From: CAZJYI01 sp964550025
Lineage (GTDB): Bacteria > Verrucomicrobiota > Kiritimatiellia > UBA8416 > CAYOBW01
Length of the DNA stretch: 12,765 nt
Assembly (NCBI GenBank): GCA_964550025.1
Contig: CAZJYI010000237.1
Coordinates: 1 to 12,765 of the forward strand
Direction: 5' to 3'
Positions 6,101 to 12,765 of this stretch are shown one piece after another; within the stretch, counting starts at the first letter, position 1; each line of letters opens with the position of its first letter. The notes below the pieces were generated by a model, which was given only the letters and a program-made list of their open reading frames with translations, did no database searches and had not been told where the DNA came from. A program made the position numbers and the translations under genes.

Positions 6101-9100
6101 TCCATGGGCACGCTGGAAGTCGGCGACAACACCGTTTCGGGCGCCGGTCTCACCGCGTCGACGAAATTCGATCTCGAGCCTCCCTGCACAGTGGAGAACG
6201 TCCTTTCCGGGCCGGGTTCCGTGCATGTGGGCGACAGCGATTCCTCCGATGAGGTGGTGACGCTGCCGGCCGCGAATGCGTACGGGGGCGAGACGCTCAT
6301 CGAGCGCGGTCTCCTGCGCGCGGATGATGGCGTGGGGCTGCCGACCGGCAGCCTTCTGCGGTTCAGCCAGAACGACCGCGACCAGACCTGCATCCTCGAA
6401 ACCAGCGGCACGTTCGCGCGCAATATCGGCCAGAACACGGGCGAGGTGTTCTGGGCGAACAACGGCGGATTCGCGGCCCGCGGCGGGGACCTCACCATCA
6501 CCCTCGAAGGCGGCAGCGAGCTACAGTGGGACAGCGCCAGCAACGGCTTCAACAGCGTGGACTCGCTGCAGTTCGGTTCAAGGTCGGCCGACGGCATGGT
6601 CGAGCTGGCCAACGACATCGTGCTGGATGCCAACAAGCACGGGATCCAGACCATCGACAACCTGGACACCAAGACCGATTTCATCCGGCTCTCCGGCAAT
6701 ATCAGCGGCGGAGACCGCAACGTGTGGTTCCGCTTCCACGAGAGCTCGGGCAACCAGTTCAATCCGCAGAACAACAATGGCGGCACGCTGGTTGAACTGA
6801 CCGGCAGCAACACGTACGCGCACGCCACGGTGGTGGAGGAGTGTGCGCTCGCCGCGGATGACGGCGAGGGTCTGCCGGCCGACAGCCTGTTGCGCTTCGA
6901 GGCGAACAGCGAATGGCGCGAGGCCGTCCTGATGAGCAGCGGCGCGTTCGCGCGCGAAATCGGGCAGAGCCCCGGCGAATTGTATTGGAACGGCTTTGGC
7001 GGCTTTGCCGCGCACGGCGGCGATCTCACGGTGTCCCTGGAAGGCGGGTCGGCGTTGACGTGGAACAACGCGGACGCCGGGTTCCGGAACCAGCGTCTGC
7101 AGCTCAACTCACGCTATGCCGACAGCATGGTCGAACTGGTCAACGACATCACGATCGACGGCACCGGCACTGCGTTCTTCTACGTGTGGGACAACACGGA
7201 GACCGACGCCGACCTGGCGGAACTCTCCGGTGTGATTGGGGAAGCGGGCGGCGTGCGGCAACTCCGCAAACGCGGCGGGTACGGCACGCTGTGGCTGACC
7301 GCCACCAACACGTACACGGGCGACACGTTCCTCGACTACGGCGCTATCCGGGCCATTGAGGACGTAGGGCTGCCGACGGCGAGCCAGCTTTACTTCGAGG
7401 GCGACAATGCCAACGCGGCAGTGGTCTTCGAGTCGAGCGGGACCTTCACGCGCAACATCCAGAACGCCAACGGCGCCAACGTGTACTGGCAGGGGCAGGG
7501 CGGGTTCTCCGCATATGGGGGCAAGCTGGATGTCAACCTGGAGGGCGGCATCGAGCTCAACACCCGGGACGCCAACACCGGGTTCAGGGGGCAGAACGTC
7601 CACCTCGGATCCAGGACGGCTGACAACGTTGTTGAGCTTCAGAACAACATCCTGCTCAACAACACGCTGCACCGATTCTATGCCTGGGACAATGCGTACT
7701 GCGAGGATGACCATGCCGTCGTTTCCGGCGACATCAGGTTGCTCGGTTGGGGCGACATGGAAGTCCGGGGCGACGGCCTGCTGAAAATGACCGGGAACAC
7801 GACCCTCCGCAACACGCGCGTGTACGCAGATGCGACGCTGCAGTTCAACGGGACTCACAGGGGGCTGAACGAGATATTCACCCAGGCCAACGAGTCCGGG
7901 ACGATTGGTGGGAACGGGGTGGTGACCGTCGTATACCGTTTCGACATCAGGTCGGGCGGCACGCTGGCCCCCGGCGCCAGCGAAGGGACGTTGGACATCA
8001 CCGTTGAAGGTCCCGACGGCGTCCGCATGTATGGCGGCTCGACCTACGAGTGGGAACTGGGCCCAACCGGCGCCGACAAGCTAGAGGTGACGGGCGACCT
8101 CGAGCTGCAGGACGGCTGGACGCTGAAGCTTCTCGGTACGGGCGGTACCCCACGCCCGGCGGCCGAATACGATATCTTCACCTACACGGGGGATATCGTC
8201 TACACCAACCCCGTTATCGACACCAGCGCGGTCCCGGCCGACTGGGATGTCAGCGGCCTGAGCGTCGTGCATGACGACGTGGGCAAGCGTGTGTACATTA
8301 CCGGCCTATACTCGCCGCTGGGCATCGTGAACGACACGGCGAGCAACCGCCAGGACACTTCGGCGCAGTTGAACGGCTGGCTCTCGTGCTCAGGCACGGT
8401 GATGGACGCCTGGGTCTACTGGGGCGAGACGGACGACGGCACAAACGCCGGTTCGTGGAGCAACAGCTACTATGTCGGGTCCTTCTCCAACGTGACCGGT
8501 GCGGCCCTCGCGCATACGGCCACGGGGCTGACCGTCAACGCGGTCTACTCGTACGCCTTCCGCGCCACGAACGCGACCTACGACCTGTGGGCGCAGCCCT
8601 CCGCGAGCGTTCTTACCTGGGGGCCGCCGGCCGTCCGGAACGACGGCGCCACCCATATCAGAACGCCGATGGCGACACTCAACGGCCGGTTCCTCGGTCA
8701 CAACCGCGGCGACGTCACCGTCTACTGGGGACGCACCGACGGCGGCACGAATGCCGGCGATTGGGACCACTCAATGTCCATCGGGGCGCAGTCCGATGCC
8801 ACCTTTGCGGCCGAAGTCACCAACCTGCTCTTCCCGTACGCGTACCACTACACCTTCCATGCCGTTAACGCCTTTGGCGACGGCTGGGCCGCTTCGAGCA
8901 CGAACTTCGCGTCGCTTGAGCCGGCCACCCACCCGGTCGTGCCCGTCACCGCCGGACTGGAGTTGTGGCTGGACGGCACGGACCTCGACGGGGCGGGCGA
9001 CGGTGCGGCAGGCGACCCGGTTGTGGGCGAAAACATCACGCGGTGGGTGGACAAGTCCGGACAGACCCCCTCCCGTGACGCCACCGATCTTCAGAACGAT

Positions 9101-12100
9101 CCGGCCGTAGCCGACGGCCCCGTCGGCACGCGCGTCGTGAGCTTCGACAACGATGACCGGATAGCGACAACCCACAGTTTCACCCCGGCCCAATACACCA
9201 TCTTCGGCGTATCGCGGTACGCCGGCAACAGCAGGCTGCGCGTCATCAGCTCGCGAGATACCAACTGGATCCTCGGGCACCACGGGGGCATGGACGAACG
9301 CTTCTACGCGAACGGCTGGATCTACGCTGTTGGAGACAACAATACCGACTGGCACATCTACGCGGGCCACATCAACAACGACGCCGATCCCAAGGCCTCG
9401 TTCTGGAAGGATGGCACGTTGCTGGTATCCAACCATGCCGGCTCGCACAATACCAACTACAAACCACAGAAGATACAGTTGAACGGTTACAATGGTGGCA
9501 GCGAGCTATCCGACAGCGAGATCGCCGAGGTCATCCTGTACAACCGCGTGCTGGACAGCAATGAACTCGACCGGGTAGGCGGATACCTGGAATGGAAGTA
9601 CGCTCTGGGCACGGCTTACGATCCCGATGTATACACACCACCGTCCGCCATCAGCATTGCCAATACGCAACCCACGGACGTCAGCCCCGCCTCGGCCACG
9701 CTGAACGCCACGTTGAACATCACTTCGTCCGTATACGATGTGTGGATCTACTGGGGTCCGGCGGACGGGACGAACAACCCGGCCGCGTGGGCCACGAACG
9801 CGCTCGTCGGCACACTGACCAACCACGTCGGCAGCGTGAGTTACACGGCACCGATTACTCCGGGTGTGACGAACTACTACACGTTCCACATCACAAACGC
9901 ACTGGACGATGTGTGGGCGGCGCCGTCCGTGGACGTGCCGCCGGTGGTCGCGCCCGCCATCAACAACGATGCCGGCGCGATCGCGGACCTTGGGTCGGCC
10001 ACGCTGCAGGGCGAGCTGACGGCGGGCGGGTTTGCCGACATCCTCGTCTACTGGGGGCGCTCAGACGGCGGCACCAACGCAACGGCCTGGAACTCGGTTG
10101 TCACCATGGAGGATATGCGTGAGGGAGCATTCAACACCGATGTGGCTGTCGGCTATGGCGAGACTTACTACTACCGCAGCTATGCCACCAACGCGATCGG
10201 CGATGCCTGGGCCGGCTACACGACGAACTTCACAGCGCTGGAGCCGCCGCCCCCCGGACTGCCCGTCACCGACGGCCTGATCGCCGAGTACAAGTTCGAG
10301 GACAACGCCGCCGACACCTCCGGCAACAACGCTCACGCGACGCTGGTGGGCGCCGCGAGCTACATCGACGGCCGGGTCGGGCGGGCCATAAAGCTGAACG
10401 CCGGCGGCAGTGGCGACTACGTCGACATCCCCATCCTCAACGGTGGCGCCGCGAGCCAGGGCATAACCTACGGGATGTGGGTCAAGCTGAATGCGCCGGG
10501 CGCCAACATGGACGTGCTCATGGACCACGACGGCTGGACGGCCGGGTACGTTCACTTCTCGCTGGCAAACAACGCCGGTCTTGTCCGGTGCGACCTCAAC
10601 GGCCAGGGCAACAAGAACGCGGGCAACGCTCACCTGCTTTCCCAGACCGAGTGGCGCTACGTGTTCTACGTGAACAACAATATCGACCACACCGTTGACT
10701 ACTGGATGGACAGCGATCTGGACGGTGTCCTGAACAACAACGGCCACTGGACCGGGCAGGCGAACCGAACGGTCATCAACAGTGTGGGCCGCCAGATCGG
10801 AAGCTGGAACAACGGCCGATGGCTCAAGGCGGACGTCGACGAGGTGGTGGTCTACAACCGCGGCATCACACAGGCGGAGGCGCAGGAGATCTACGACTAC
10901 TACCTCTCGCCGCCACCGTCGCTGGGCATCGCCAACAACCCGGTCTCCAACCTTACGACCGATTCCGCCACCATGAGCGCGGAGCTGGCGGGTAACGGTT
11001 GGACGTTCGACGTGTACGCCTGCTGGGGCACCAACGACGGCGGCACCGTGGCGGGGAACTGGGATTCGTGCGTGCCGCTCGGCTCGGTCACAAACCATGA
11101 GGGTACGCTCAGCCACGACCTCACGGGGCTGTCGGTCGGCCCCGACTACTTCTACACGTTCGTCGTCACGAACGAGGTCACAAACCTGGCGGCCGTGCCG
11201 AGCGAGACCTTCCAGGTCCTCAGCGCGCCGACGGTCGCAAACCTGGCACCGACGGATGTGACGCCGAGTGCAGCAACGCTGAACGGTGACCTCGTCCTGG
11301 GCGGCGTGGCCGACGTCACGCTCTACTGGGGCCGCAGCGACGGCGGAACGAACGGTGCCAACTGGGACAAGGCCATCGCGTTTGGCACGGTCACGGCCCA
11401 ACCGTTCTCGAACACCGTGCCCGTGCTGGCCGGCGGCGCGTACTACTACCGCTGCTACGCCACCAACTCGCTCGGTTCCGACTGGGCCGACACGACTGAG
11501 ACATTCCTGTCGGCGCCCGCCGGTCTCTCTGTCGGCGATGCCGGCCTCGCCGAAGGTCAGAACGGCACCAACCACATGGTATTCAGCGTGACGATGTCCG
11601 ATCCGAGCGTGTCCAACGTCATGGTAAGCTACGCCACCGCCGACGACACCGCGACCGCGGGCCTGGACTACATGACCACGGGCGGCGTCGTATCGCTGAC
11701 GAGCGGCTTGGGCATGCGGCCGGAAGGCGATGATCTGGAGAGCTATGGAACGGTCACCAACCTGCACGGCCTGGGCAACTGGGAAGGATGGAACGGGGCC
11801 ACCAACTCGGCTGCGCCACTGACCAACACCGTGGCCTATAGCGGCTCGAACTCGGTCTACGTCGCCGGCGGCAGCGATACGGTTCACAAGTATGCCGGAC
11901 TCAACGGCGGTCGCCTGGTTCACACGGCGTGGCTCTACGTCCCGACCGGGTCTACCACCGGCAGGAGCTTCTACGGATTGATGCACGCCTACACCGGACA
12001 GGACTTCGGCGCAGGCAGCTTCATCGACATGGATGCCGACGAGCTGCAGTCGGAGGCCGGGGTGTCCGTACCCCTGATCCGCGATCGGTGGGTCGAGTTG

Positions 12101-12765
12101 CGTACGGTGATCGACCTCGATGCCGACACTTGCAGCGAGTACTACAACGGCGAATTGCTCAGTACGCATGCGTGGGGCGGCGAAGCGCTCGTGGGGCTTG
12201 ATCTGTGGGCCAACGGCGCCTCCCCTGTCTACTACGACGACATCAATGTCGTCGGGCTCGATACGCAGTTCACGGTACCGATCCTCGGCGACCGGGTGGA
12301 TGAGTACCCGTCCGAGACGTTTGAAGTCAATCTCAGCAGTCCGGTCAACGCCGCGATTGCCGACGGAACGGGCATCGGCACGATCGTGGACGACGACTTC
12401 GACAAGTCGCTGGCGCAGTGGAAGGCCAGGATGAAGATCACCTTCAGCGGCTACACGGGGTCGGAGACGCTGACCAACTTCCCGGCGCTGGTCGTTCTCA
12501 ACGAGGGAATCTACGACTTCCAATACATCCACTTCGCCTCGCCGCAGGGCCTGGACCTGCGGTTCTCGGACGCGACGGCGACTAGGGAGTTGAACTACGA
12601 GATCGAGCACTGGGACACGTCGGGCGATTCGTTCGTCTGGGTCCAGGTGCCCGAGCTCGTGGACTCGAACACCTTCATCTGGGCGTACTGGCGCAACCCG
12701 GATCAGACCAACGCGCCGGCCTACACGACCAACGGCGCGACCTGGACCGAAGGTTTCGCCGGCGT
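3137..12765 (+). CDS. Giant secreted multidomain surface protein (partial, at least 3,209 residues)
   Basis: One frame stays open from the ATG at 3137 to the window edge; I translated it throughout without meeting a stop. A signal peptide is clear: a basic stretch (RSWRR, 17-21), hydrophobic core VGLTCLVVCLLFPLL (25-39) and likely cleavage after SSA (40-42). Domains follow in order: three homologous modules (about 50-490); FN3-like module A (493-597); W..NW beta-strand segment (598-735); PA14-like module (736-918); beta-solenoid region with three long repeats and cap (919-1725); FN3-like B and C (1728-1928); LamG-like 1 (1934-2163); FN3-like D and E (2169-2369); LamG-like 2 (2376-2591); FN3-like F and G (2592-2793); split Calx-beta (2795-3087); DUF2341 start (3095 onward). 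Such assemblies are typical of PVC-group extracellular proteins that bind glycans or mediate adhesion; that role is inferred. No peptidase, glycosidase or lyase domain was recognised. The C-terminus and any sorting signal lie outside the window. Confidence 0.95.
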   Translation, partial: MNNARSTSGSRMGFSLRSWRRVQTVGLTCLVVCLLFPLLSSAENGDIAIFREAAAADNITTAEYVHDFDTTVRVDAISYTLSGATDIQCAAGHHLVIYSSRFDDPANNGNQRSEIQSWLRLAGSDLGIGWSQGFMRRQNNDFELLTSGGGIIEVAGAGDVLQLVSARTDADADTVIREANTPNIQLVKLDDGWDYCRLSKSSNQANAPGGTAFIDVTYDGQDELDTGSFGHTSGSGEITLKTAGHYLVFANTYFQFGQAVDNRSSYIQRLTLDDTQVDGSRTMVYLRGNPNADSCCDGAAAIGMIIETTSADAILSVECAKEGTFAQTPNILAGKTAVTVVKLPDTGEYIRLDDSGADNFNPGSATALGWDTEDEIDAAGFTHSDSQVGAAVDGDYLFLTALFCNDDGNQRIKWWQRWRVDGTSIKEWGQTGRYSRNSESIMSGNWSGIVLGLTAGQYVEVVSQQLGNGGTMAANVKGVQGVRLGSILKPSGPPGAPVIANAPASMVTTTSAWMHATLSDTGAAATAVWCYWGDDDADTNFTWDATNAYGATIDTPPVQYVNQVTDLTPGQTYYYRFYASNSLYGIWASPTVAFTTRLIGEWTAAVDNKWGTPGNWSEGDVPNSEGEFALFSDFATGNVDIDGTPFTVGHIDFVGGDHALINNSSNAATLTAGALTNHAGANTLSATVAVTGTAEVAGGTLTLEDIGEFTADGITLSGGTLEVRGNLRNVVASNVIHYAFYDNAANSQLLAIDDGAANGQNGGLFALSPSPETAWPNQVKGKSIWTGEVWQGGNMSDSYCQMWWGSFQAPATGTYTFYVHGDDYEVLWIDVNTNGEFETATDLVSNNGPQENWNTPHTEQVALVGGQTYAWALAHNEGGGGDSVNFTIAIPGGAAQRINPSNPEQDGWWLGTGDSMDADILPTITVTADSGLHVGDPVIDVAFGDIVLNAGTLTATTVDGAGSIAVRNTTGNGALAVLGYPLDFVTASSMGTLEVGDNTVSGAGLTASTKFDLEPPCTVENVLSGPGSVHVGDSDSSDEVVTLPAANAYGGETLIERGLLRADDGVGLPTGSLLRFSQNDRDQTCILETSGTFARNIGQNTGEVFWANNGGFAARGGDLTITLEGGSELQWDSASNGFNSVDSLQFGSRSADGMVELANDIVLDANKHGIQTIDNLDTKTDFIRLSGNISGGDRNVWFRFHESSGNQFNPQNNNGGTLVELTGSNTYAHATVVEECALAADDGEGLPADSLLRFEANSEWREAVLMSSGAFAREIGQSPGELYWNGFGGFAAHGGDLTVSLEGGSALTWNNADAGFRNQRLQLNSRYADSMVELVNDITIDGTGTAFFYVWDNTETDADLAELSGVIGEAGGVRQLRKRGGYGTLWLTATNTYTGDTFLDYGAIRAIEDVGLPTASQLYFEGDNANAAVVFESSGTFTRNIQNANGANVYWQGQGGFSAYGGKLDVNLEGGIELNTRDANTGFRGQNVHLGSRTADNVVELQNNILLNNTLHRFYAWDNAYCEDDHAVVSGDIRLLGWGDMEVRGDGLLKMTGNTTLRNTRVYADATLQFNGTHRGLNEIFTQANESGTIGGNGVVTVVYRFDIRSGGTLAPGASEGTLDITVEGPDGVRMYGGSTYEWELGPTGADKLEVTGDLELQDGWTLKLLGTGGTPRPAAEYDIFTYTGDIVYTNPVIDTSAVPADWDVSGLSVVHDDVGKRVYITGLYSPLGIVNDTASNRQDTSAQLNGWLSCSGTVMDAWVYWGETDDGTNAGSWSNSYYVGSFSNVTGAALAHTATGLTVNAVYSYAFRATNATYDLWAQPSASVLTWGPPAVRNDGATHIRTPMATLNGRFLGHNRGDVTVYWGRTDGGTNAGDWDHSMSIGAQSDATFAAEVTNLLFPYAYHYTFHAVNAFGDGWAASSTNFASLEPATHPVVPVTAGLELWLDGTDLDGAGDGAAGDPVVGENITRWVDKSGQTPSRDATDLQNDPAVADGPVGTRVVSFDNDDRIATTHSFTPAQYTIFGVSRYAGNSRLRVISSRDTNWILGHHGGMDERFYANGWIYAVGDNNTDWHIYAGHINNDADPKASFWKDGTLLVSNHAGSHNTNYKPQKIQLNGYNGGSELSDSEIAEVILYNRVLDSNELDRVGGYLEWKYALGTAYDPDVYTPPSAISIANTQPTDVSPASATLNATLNITSSVYDVWIYWGPADGTNNPAAWATNALVGTLTNHVGSVSYTAPITPGVTNYYTFHITNALDDVWAAPSVDVPPVVAPAINNDAGAIADLGSATLQGELTAGGFADILVYWGRSDGGTNATAWNSVVTMEDMREGAFNTDVAVGYGETYYYRSYATNAIGDAWAGYTTNFTALEPPPPGLPVTDGLIAEYKFEDNAADTSGNNAHATLVGAASYIDGRVGRAIKLNAGGSGDYVDIPILNGGAASQGITYGMWVKLNAPGANMDVLMDHDGWTAGYVHFSLANNAGLVRCDLNGQGNKNAGNAHLLSQTEWRYVFYVNNNIDHTVDYWMDSDLDGVLNNNGHWTGQANRTVINSVGRQIGSWNNGRWLKADVDEVVVYNRGITQAEAQEIYDYYLSPPPSLGIANNPVSNLTTDSATMSAELAGNGWTFDVYACWGTNDGGTVAGNWDSCVPLGSVTNHEGTLSHDLTGLSVGPDYFYTFVVTNEVTNLAAVPSETFQVLSAPTVANLAPTDVTPSAATLNGDLVLGGVADVTLYWGRSDGGTNGANWDKAIAFGTVTAQPFSNTVPVLAGGAYYYRCYATNSLGSDWADTTETFLSAPAGLSVGDAGLAEGQNGTNHMVFSVTMSDPSVSNVMVSYATADDTATAGLDYMTTGGVVSLTSGLGMRPEGDDLESYGTVTNLHGLGNWEGWNGATNSAAPLTNTVAYSGSNSVYVAGGSDTVHKYAGLNGGRLVHTAWLYVPTGSTTGRSFYGLMHAYTGQDFGAGSFIDMDADELQSEAGVSVPLIRDRWVELRTVIDLDADTCSEYYNGELLSTHAWGGEALVGLDLWANGASPVYYDDINVVGLDTQFTVPILGDRVDEYPSETFEVNLSSPVNAAIADGTGIGTIVDDDFDKSLAQWKARMKITFSGYTGSETLTNFPALVVLNEGIYDFQYIHFASPQGLDLRFSDATATRELNYEIEHWDTSGDSFVWVQVPELVDSNTFIWAYWRNPDQTNAPAYTTNGATWTEGFAG
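3284..4609 (+). repeat. Triplicated N-terminal module of about 150 residues in the giant protein
   Basis: Three homologous units can be aligned by eye. Anchor motifs GHHLVIYS, GHYLVFAN and GDYLFLTA start at residues 92, 244 and 394, spacings of 152 and 150. The ends of units 1 and 2 read LVKLDDGWDYCRL and VVKLPDTGEYIRL, and the starts of units 2 and 3 read GQDELDTGSFGHT and TEDEIDAAGFTHS. The strand pattern, including (G-x-Y-L-x-F) and a later R-x-x-x-(D/N)G turn, is compatible with a jelly roll such as a C1q/TNF-like fold, but this is a guess. I do not recognise a named family. Unit 2 carries an adjacent Cys pair (SCCDG). Confidence 0.6.
5342..5890 (+). other. PA14-like module in the giant protein
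   Basis: Residues 736-918 begin IHYAFYDNAAN and contain the strand APATGTYTFYVHGDD (809-823), then LWIDVNTNG and a later VALVGGQTYAWAL. This order, a 'TGTYTF' strand, a GDD turn, 'LWID' and 'GQ.Y', is the PA14/GLEYA signature of extracellular sugar-binding beta-barrels. The surrounding sequence, WW-rich on both sides (QMWWGSF, DGWWLGT), is unusual but in family style. Carbohydrate binding is known for some members and inferred here. Confidence 0.65.
6275..7795 (+). repeat. Three long autotransporter-associated beta-strand repeats in the giant protein
   Basis: Units start at NAYGGETLIERG (residue 1047), NTYAHATVVEEC (1225) and NTYTGDTFLDYG (1391), with a truncated fourth start at NTTLRNTRVYAD (1554). 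Each contains a sequence of shared phrases: a 'DDGVGLP' turn, SGTFARNI, a GGFAARGGDL turn, LEGGSEL and GSRSADGMVELANDI or their variants. The short 'N-T-Y-x-G-x-T' start is the usual autotransporter-associated beta-strand motif, but these units are 163-178 residues, far longer than the 30 or so residues of the named repeat. The region closes with a cap containing GGTLAPGASEGTLDI and TYEWELG (about 1606-1645), as in other PVC proteins. No autotransporter beta-barrel is seen. Confidence 0.7.
8318..8920 (+). other. FN3-like modules B and C of the giant protein
   Basis: Two adjacent modules of about 100 residues carry the signatures VYWGETDDGTNAGSW (from 1760) and VYWGRTDGGTNAGDW (from 1862), each ending with a Y-x-(Y/F)-x-F-x-A-x-N strand (SYAFRATN, HYTFHAVN) and a W-A closing strand. 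Module A (nt 4613-4927, YWG at residue 531) belongs to the same type but lies 1,100 residues earlier. These are linker or binding modules in extracellular proteins; no specific ligand can be named. Confidence 0.7.
8936..9625 (+). other. LamG-like jelly-roll domain 1 of the giant protein
   Basis: Residues 1934-2163 start GLELWLDGTDLDG and finish with SDSEIAEVILYNRVLDSNEL and a YLEWKYALG helix. This beginning and end are characteristic of concanavalin A-like/LamG domains that close with 'E.I.YNR.L...E...V..YL..KY.L'. Between them are strands such as YTIFGVSRYA and ASFWKDGTLL. Glycan or protein binding is inferred. Confidence 0.75.
9641..10246 (+). other. FN3-like modules D and E of the giant protein
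   Basis: Module D has IYWGPADGTNNPAAW (from 2204), with the DGGTN core shifted to DGTNN. Module E has VYWGRSDGGTNATAW (from 2304) and ETYYYRSYATNAIGDAW. Each is about 100 residues and the pair fills the space between the two LamG-like domains. Confidence 0.7.
10262..10909 (+). other. LamG-like jelly-roll domain 2 of the giant protein
   Basis: Residues 2376-2591 begin PVTDGLIAEYKFEDNAADTS, the classical LamG opening, followed by GNNAHATLVG, VGRAIKLN, ITYGMWVKLN and a closing VDEVVVYNRGITQAEAQEIY. The layout matches Laminin_G_3-type (concanavalin A-like) domains at normal length. It differs in sequence from domain 1, so the two are not a recent duplication. Confidence 0.85.
10910..11515 (+). 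other. FN3-like modules F and G of the giant protein
   Basis: Module F carries the degenerate signature ACWGTNDGGTVAGNW, with Cys for Tyr (residue 2629). Module G carries LYWGRSDGGTNGANW (YWG at 2730) and AYYYRCYATNSLGSDWA. They link LamG-like domain 2 to the split Calx-beta domain. Confidence 0.7.
11519..12397 (+). other. Calx-beta domain split by an inserted jelly-roll domain
   Basis: Residues 2795-2854 are the first half of a Calx-beta domain: LSVGDAGLAEGQNG, VMVSYATADDTATAGLDYM, then GGVVSL. The second half resumes at 3043 with TQFTVPILGDRVDE, SETFEVNLSSPVNAAIADG and IGTIVDDD (to 3087). In ordinary Calx-beta domains these halves are joined by a turn of about eight residues ('xPGxTxxx'). 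Here about 188 residues intervene (2855-3042), containing DDLESYGTVTNLHG, NWEGWNG, DRWVELRTVIDLDADTCSEY, WANGASPVYYDDINVV. This insert resembles the concanavalin A-like 'ESY..G..L.GQ.GW.GW' module that stands alone in other PVC secreted proteins. The frame is kept at both junctions. Confidence 0.75.
12419..12765 (+). other. DUF2341 domain, N-terminal part, cut by window edge
   Basis: From residue 3095 the sequence reads WKARMKITFSGYTGSETLTN, FPALVVLNEG, LDLRFSDATATRELNYEIEH, WVQVPEL, IWAYWRNPDQTNAP and TWTEGFAG, the characteristic order of DUF2341, an extracellular beta-sandwich family of unknown function. The domain normally continues past this point, often into another LamG-like domain. Confidence 0.85.

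Noticed and set aside
10061..12610. Minus-strand open frame of 849 codons opposite the giant gene
   Set aside because: The + strand here encodes unmistakable LamG, FN3-like and Calx-beta sequences; the minus frame is low-complexity Val/Arg/Asp-rich antisense.

Overview
The window is GC-rich bacterial DNA with all recognisable genes on the + strand. The protein families present (DUF2341, PVC-style FN3-like modules with a YWG/DGGTN signature, LamG-like and Calx-beta domains, autotransporter-associated beta-strand repeats) and the intergenic repeats of the CGGATTACA type suggest a member of the PVC group, most likely Kiritimatiellota or a close relative. This is an inference from domain style. 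No rRNA or marker gene is present to confirm it.

Layout. Positions 1-129 hold the last 42 codons of an unidentified gene ending in a hydrophobic segment. Positions 130-542 are a repeat-filled spacer: two short-period tandem arrays, then two direct copies of a roughly 120-bp element with hairpin potential. Positions 543-2444 encode a 633-residue DUF2079 polytopic membrane protein with a C-terminal beta-rich domain. Positions 2445-3136 are a non-coding gap of about 690 bp. It holds a third, inverted copy of the hairpin element, a stretch dense in nested inverted repeats, and one weak promoter-like site. From 3137 to the window edge a single uninterrupted reading frame encodes at least 3,209 residues of a secreted multidomain protein that continues beyond the window.

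The giant protein has, in order: a signal peptide; three homologous modules of about 150 residues; an isolated FN3-like module; a 'W..NW' beta-strand segment; a PA14-like module; three long beta-solenoid-type repeats with a capping segment; six more FN3-like modules interleaved with two LamG-like jelly rolls; a Calx-beta domain split by an inserted jelly-roll domain; and the start of a DUF2341 domain. The architecture points to an extracellular or cell-surface protein that binds glycans or mediates adhesion. No catalytic domain is visible in the part seen.

No functional link between the DUF2079 protein and the giant protein can be shown; they are separated by a long gap. The points most worth following up are the nested Calx-beta/jelly-roll arrangement, the triplicated N-terminal module, and the hairpin repeat family that brackets the DUF2079 gene in opposite orientations. 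I found no CRISPR array, transposase, tRNA or rRNA, and no recognisable defence system.
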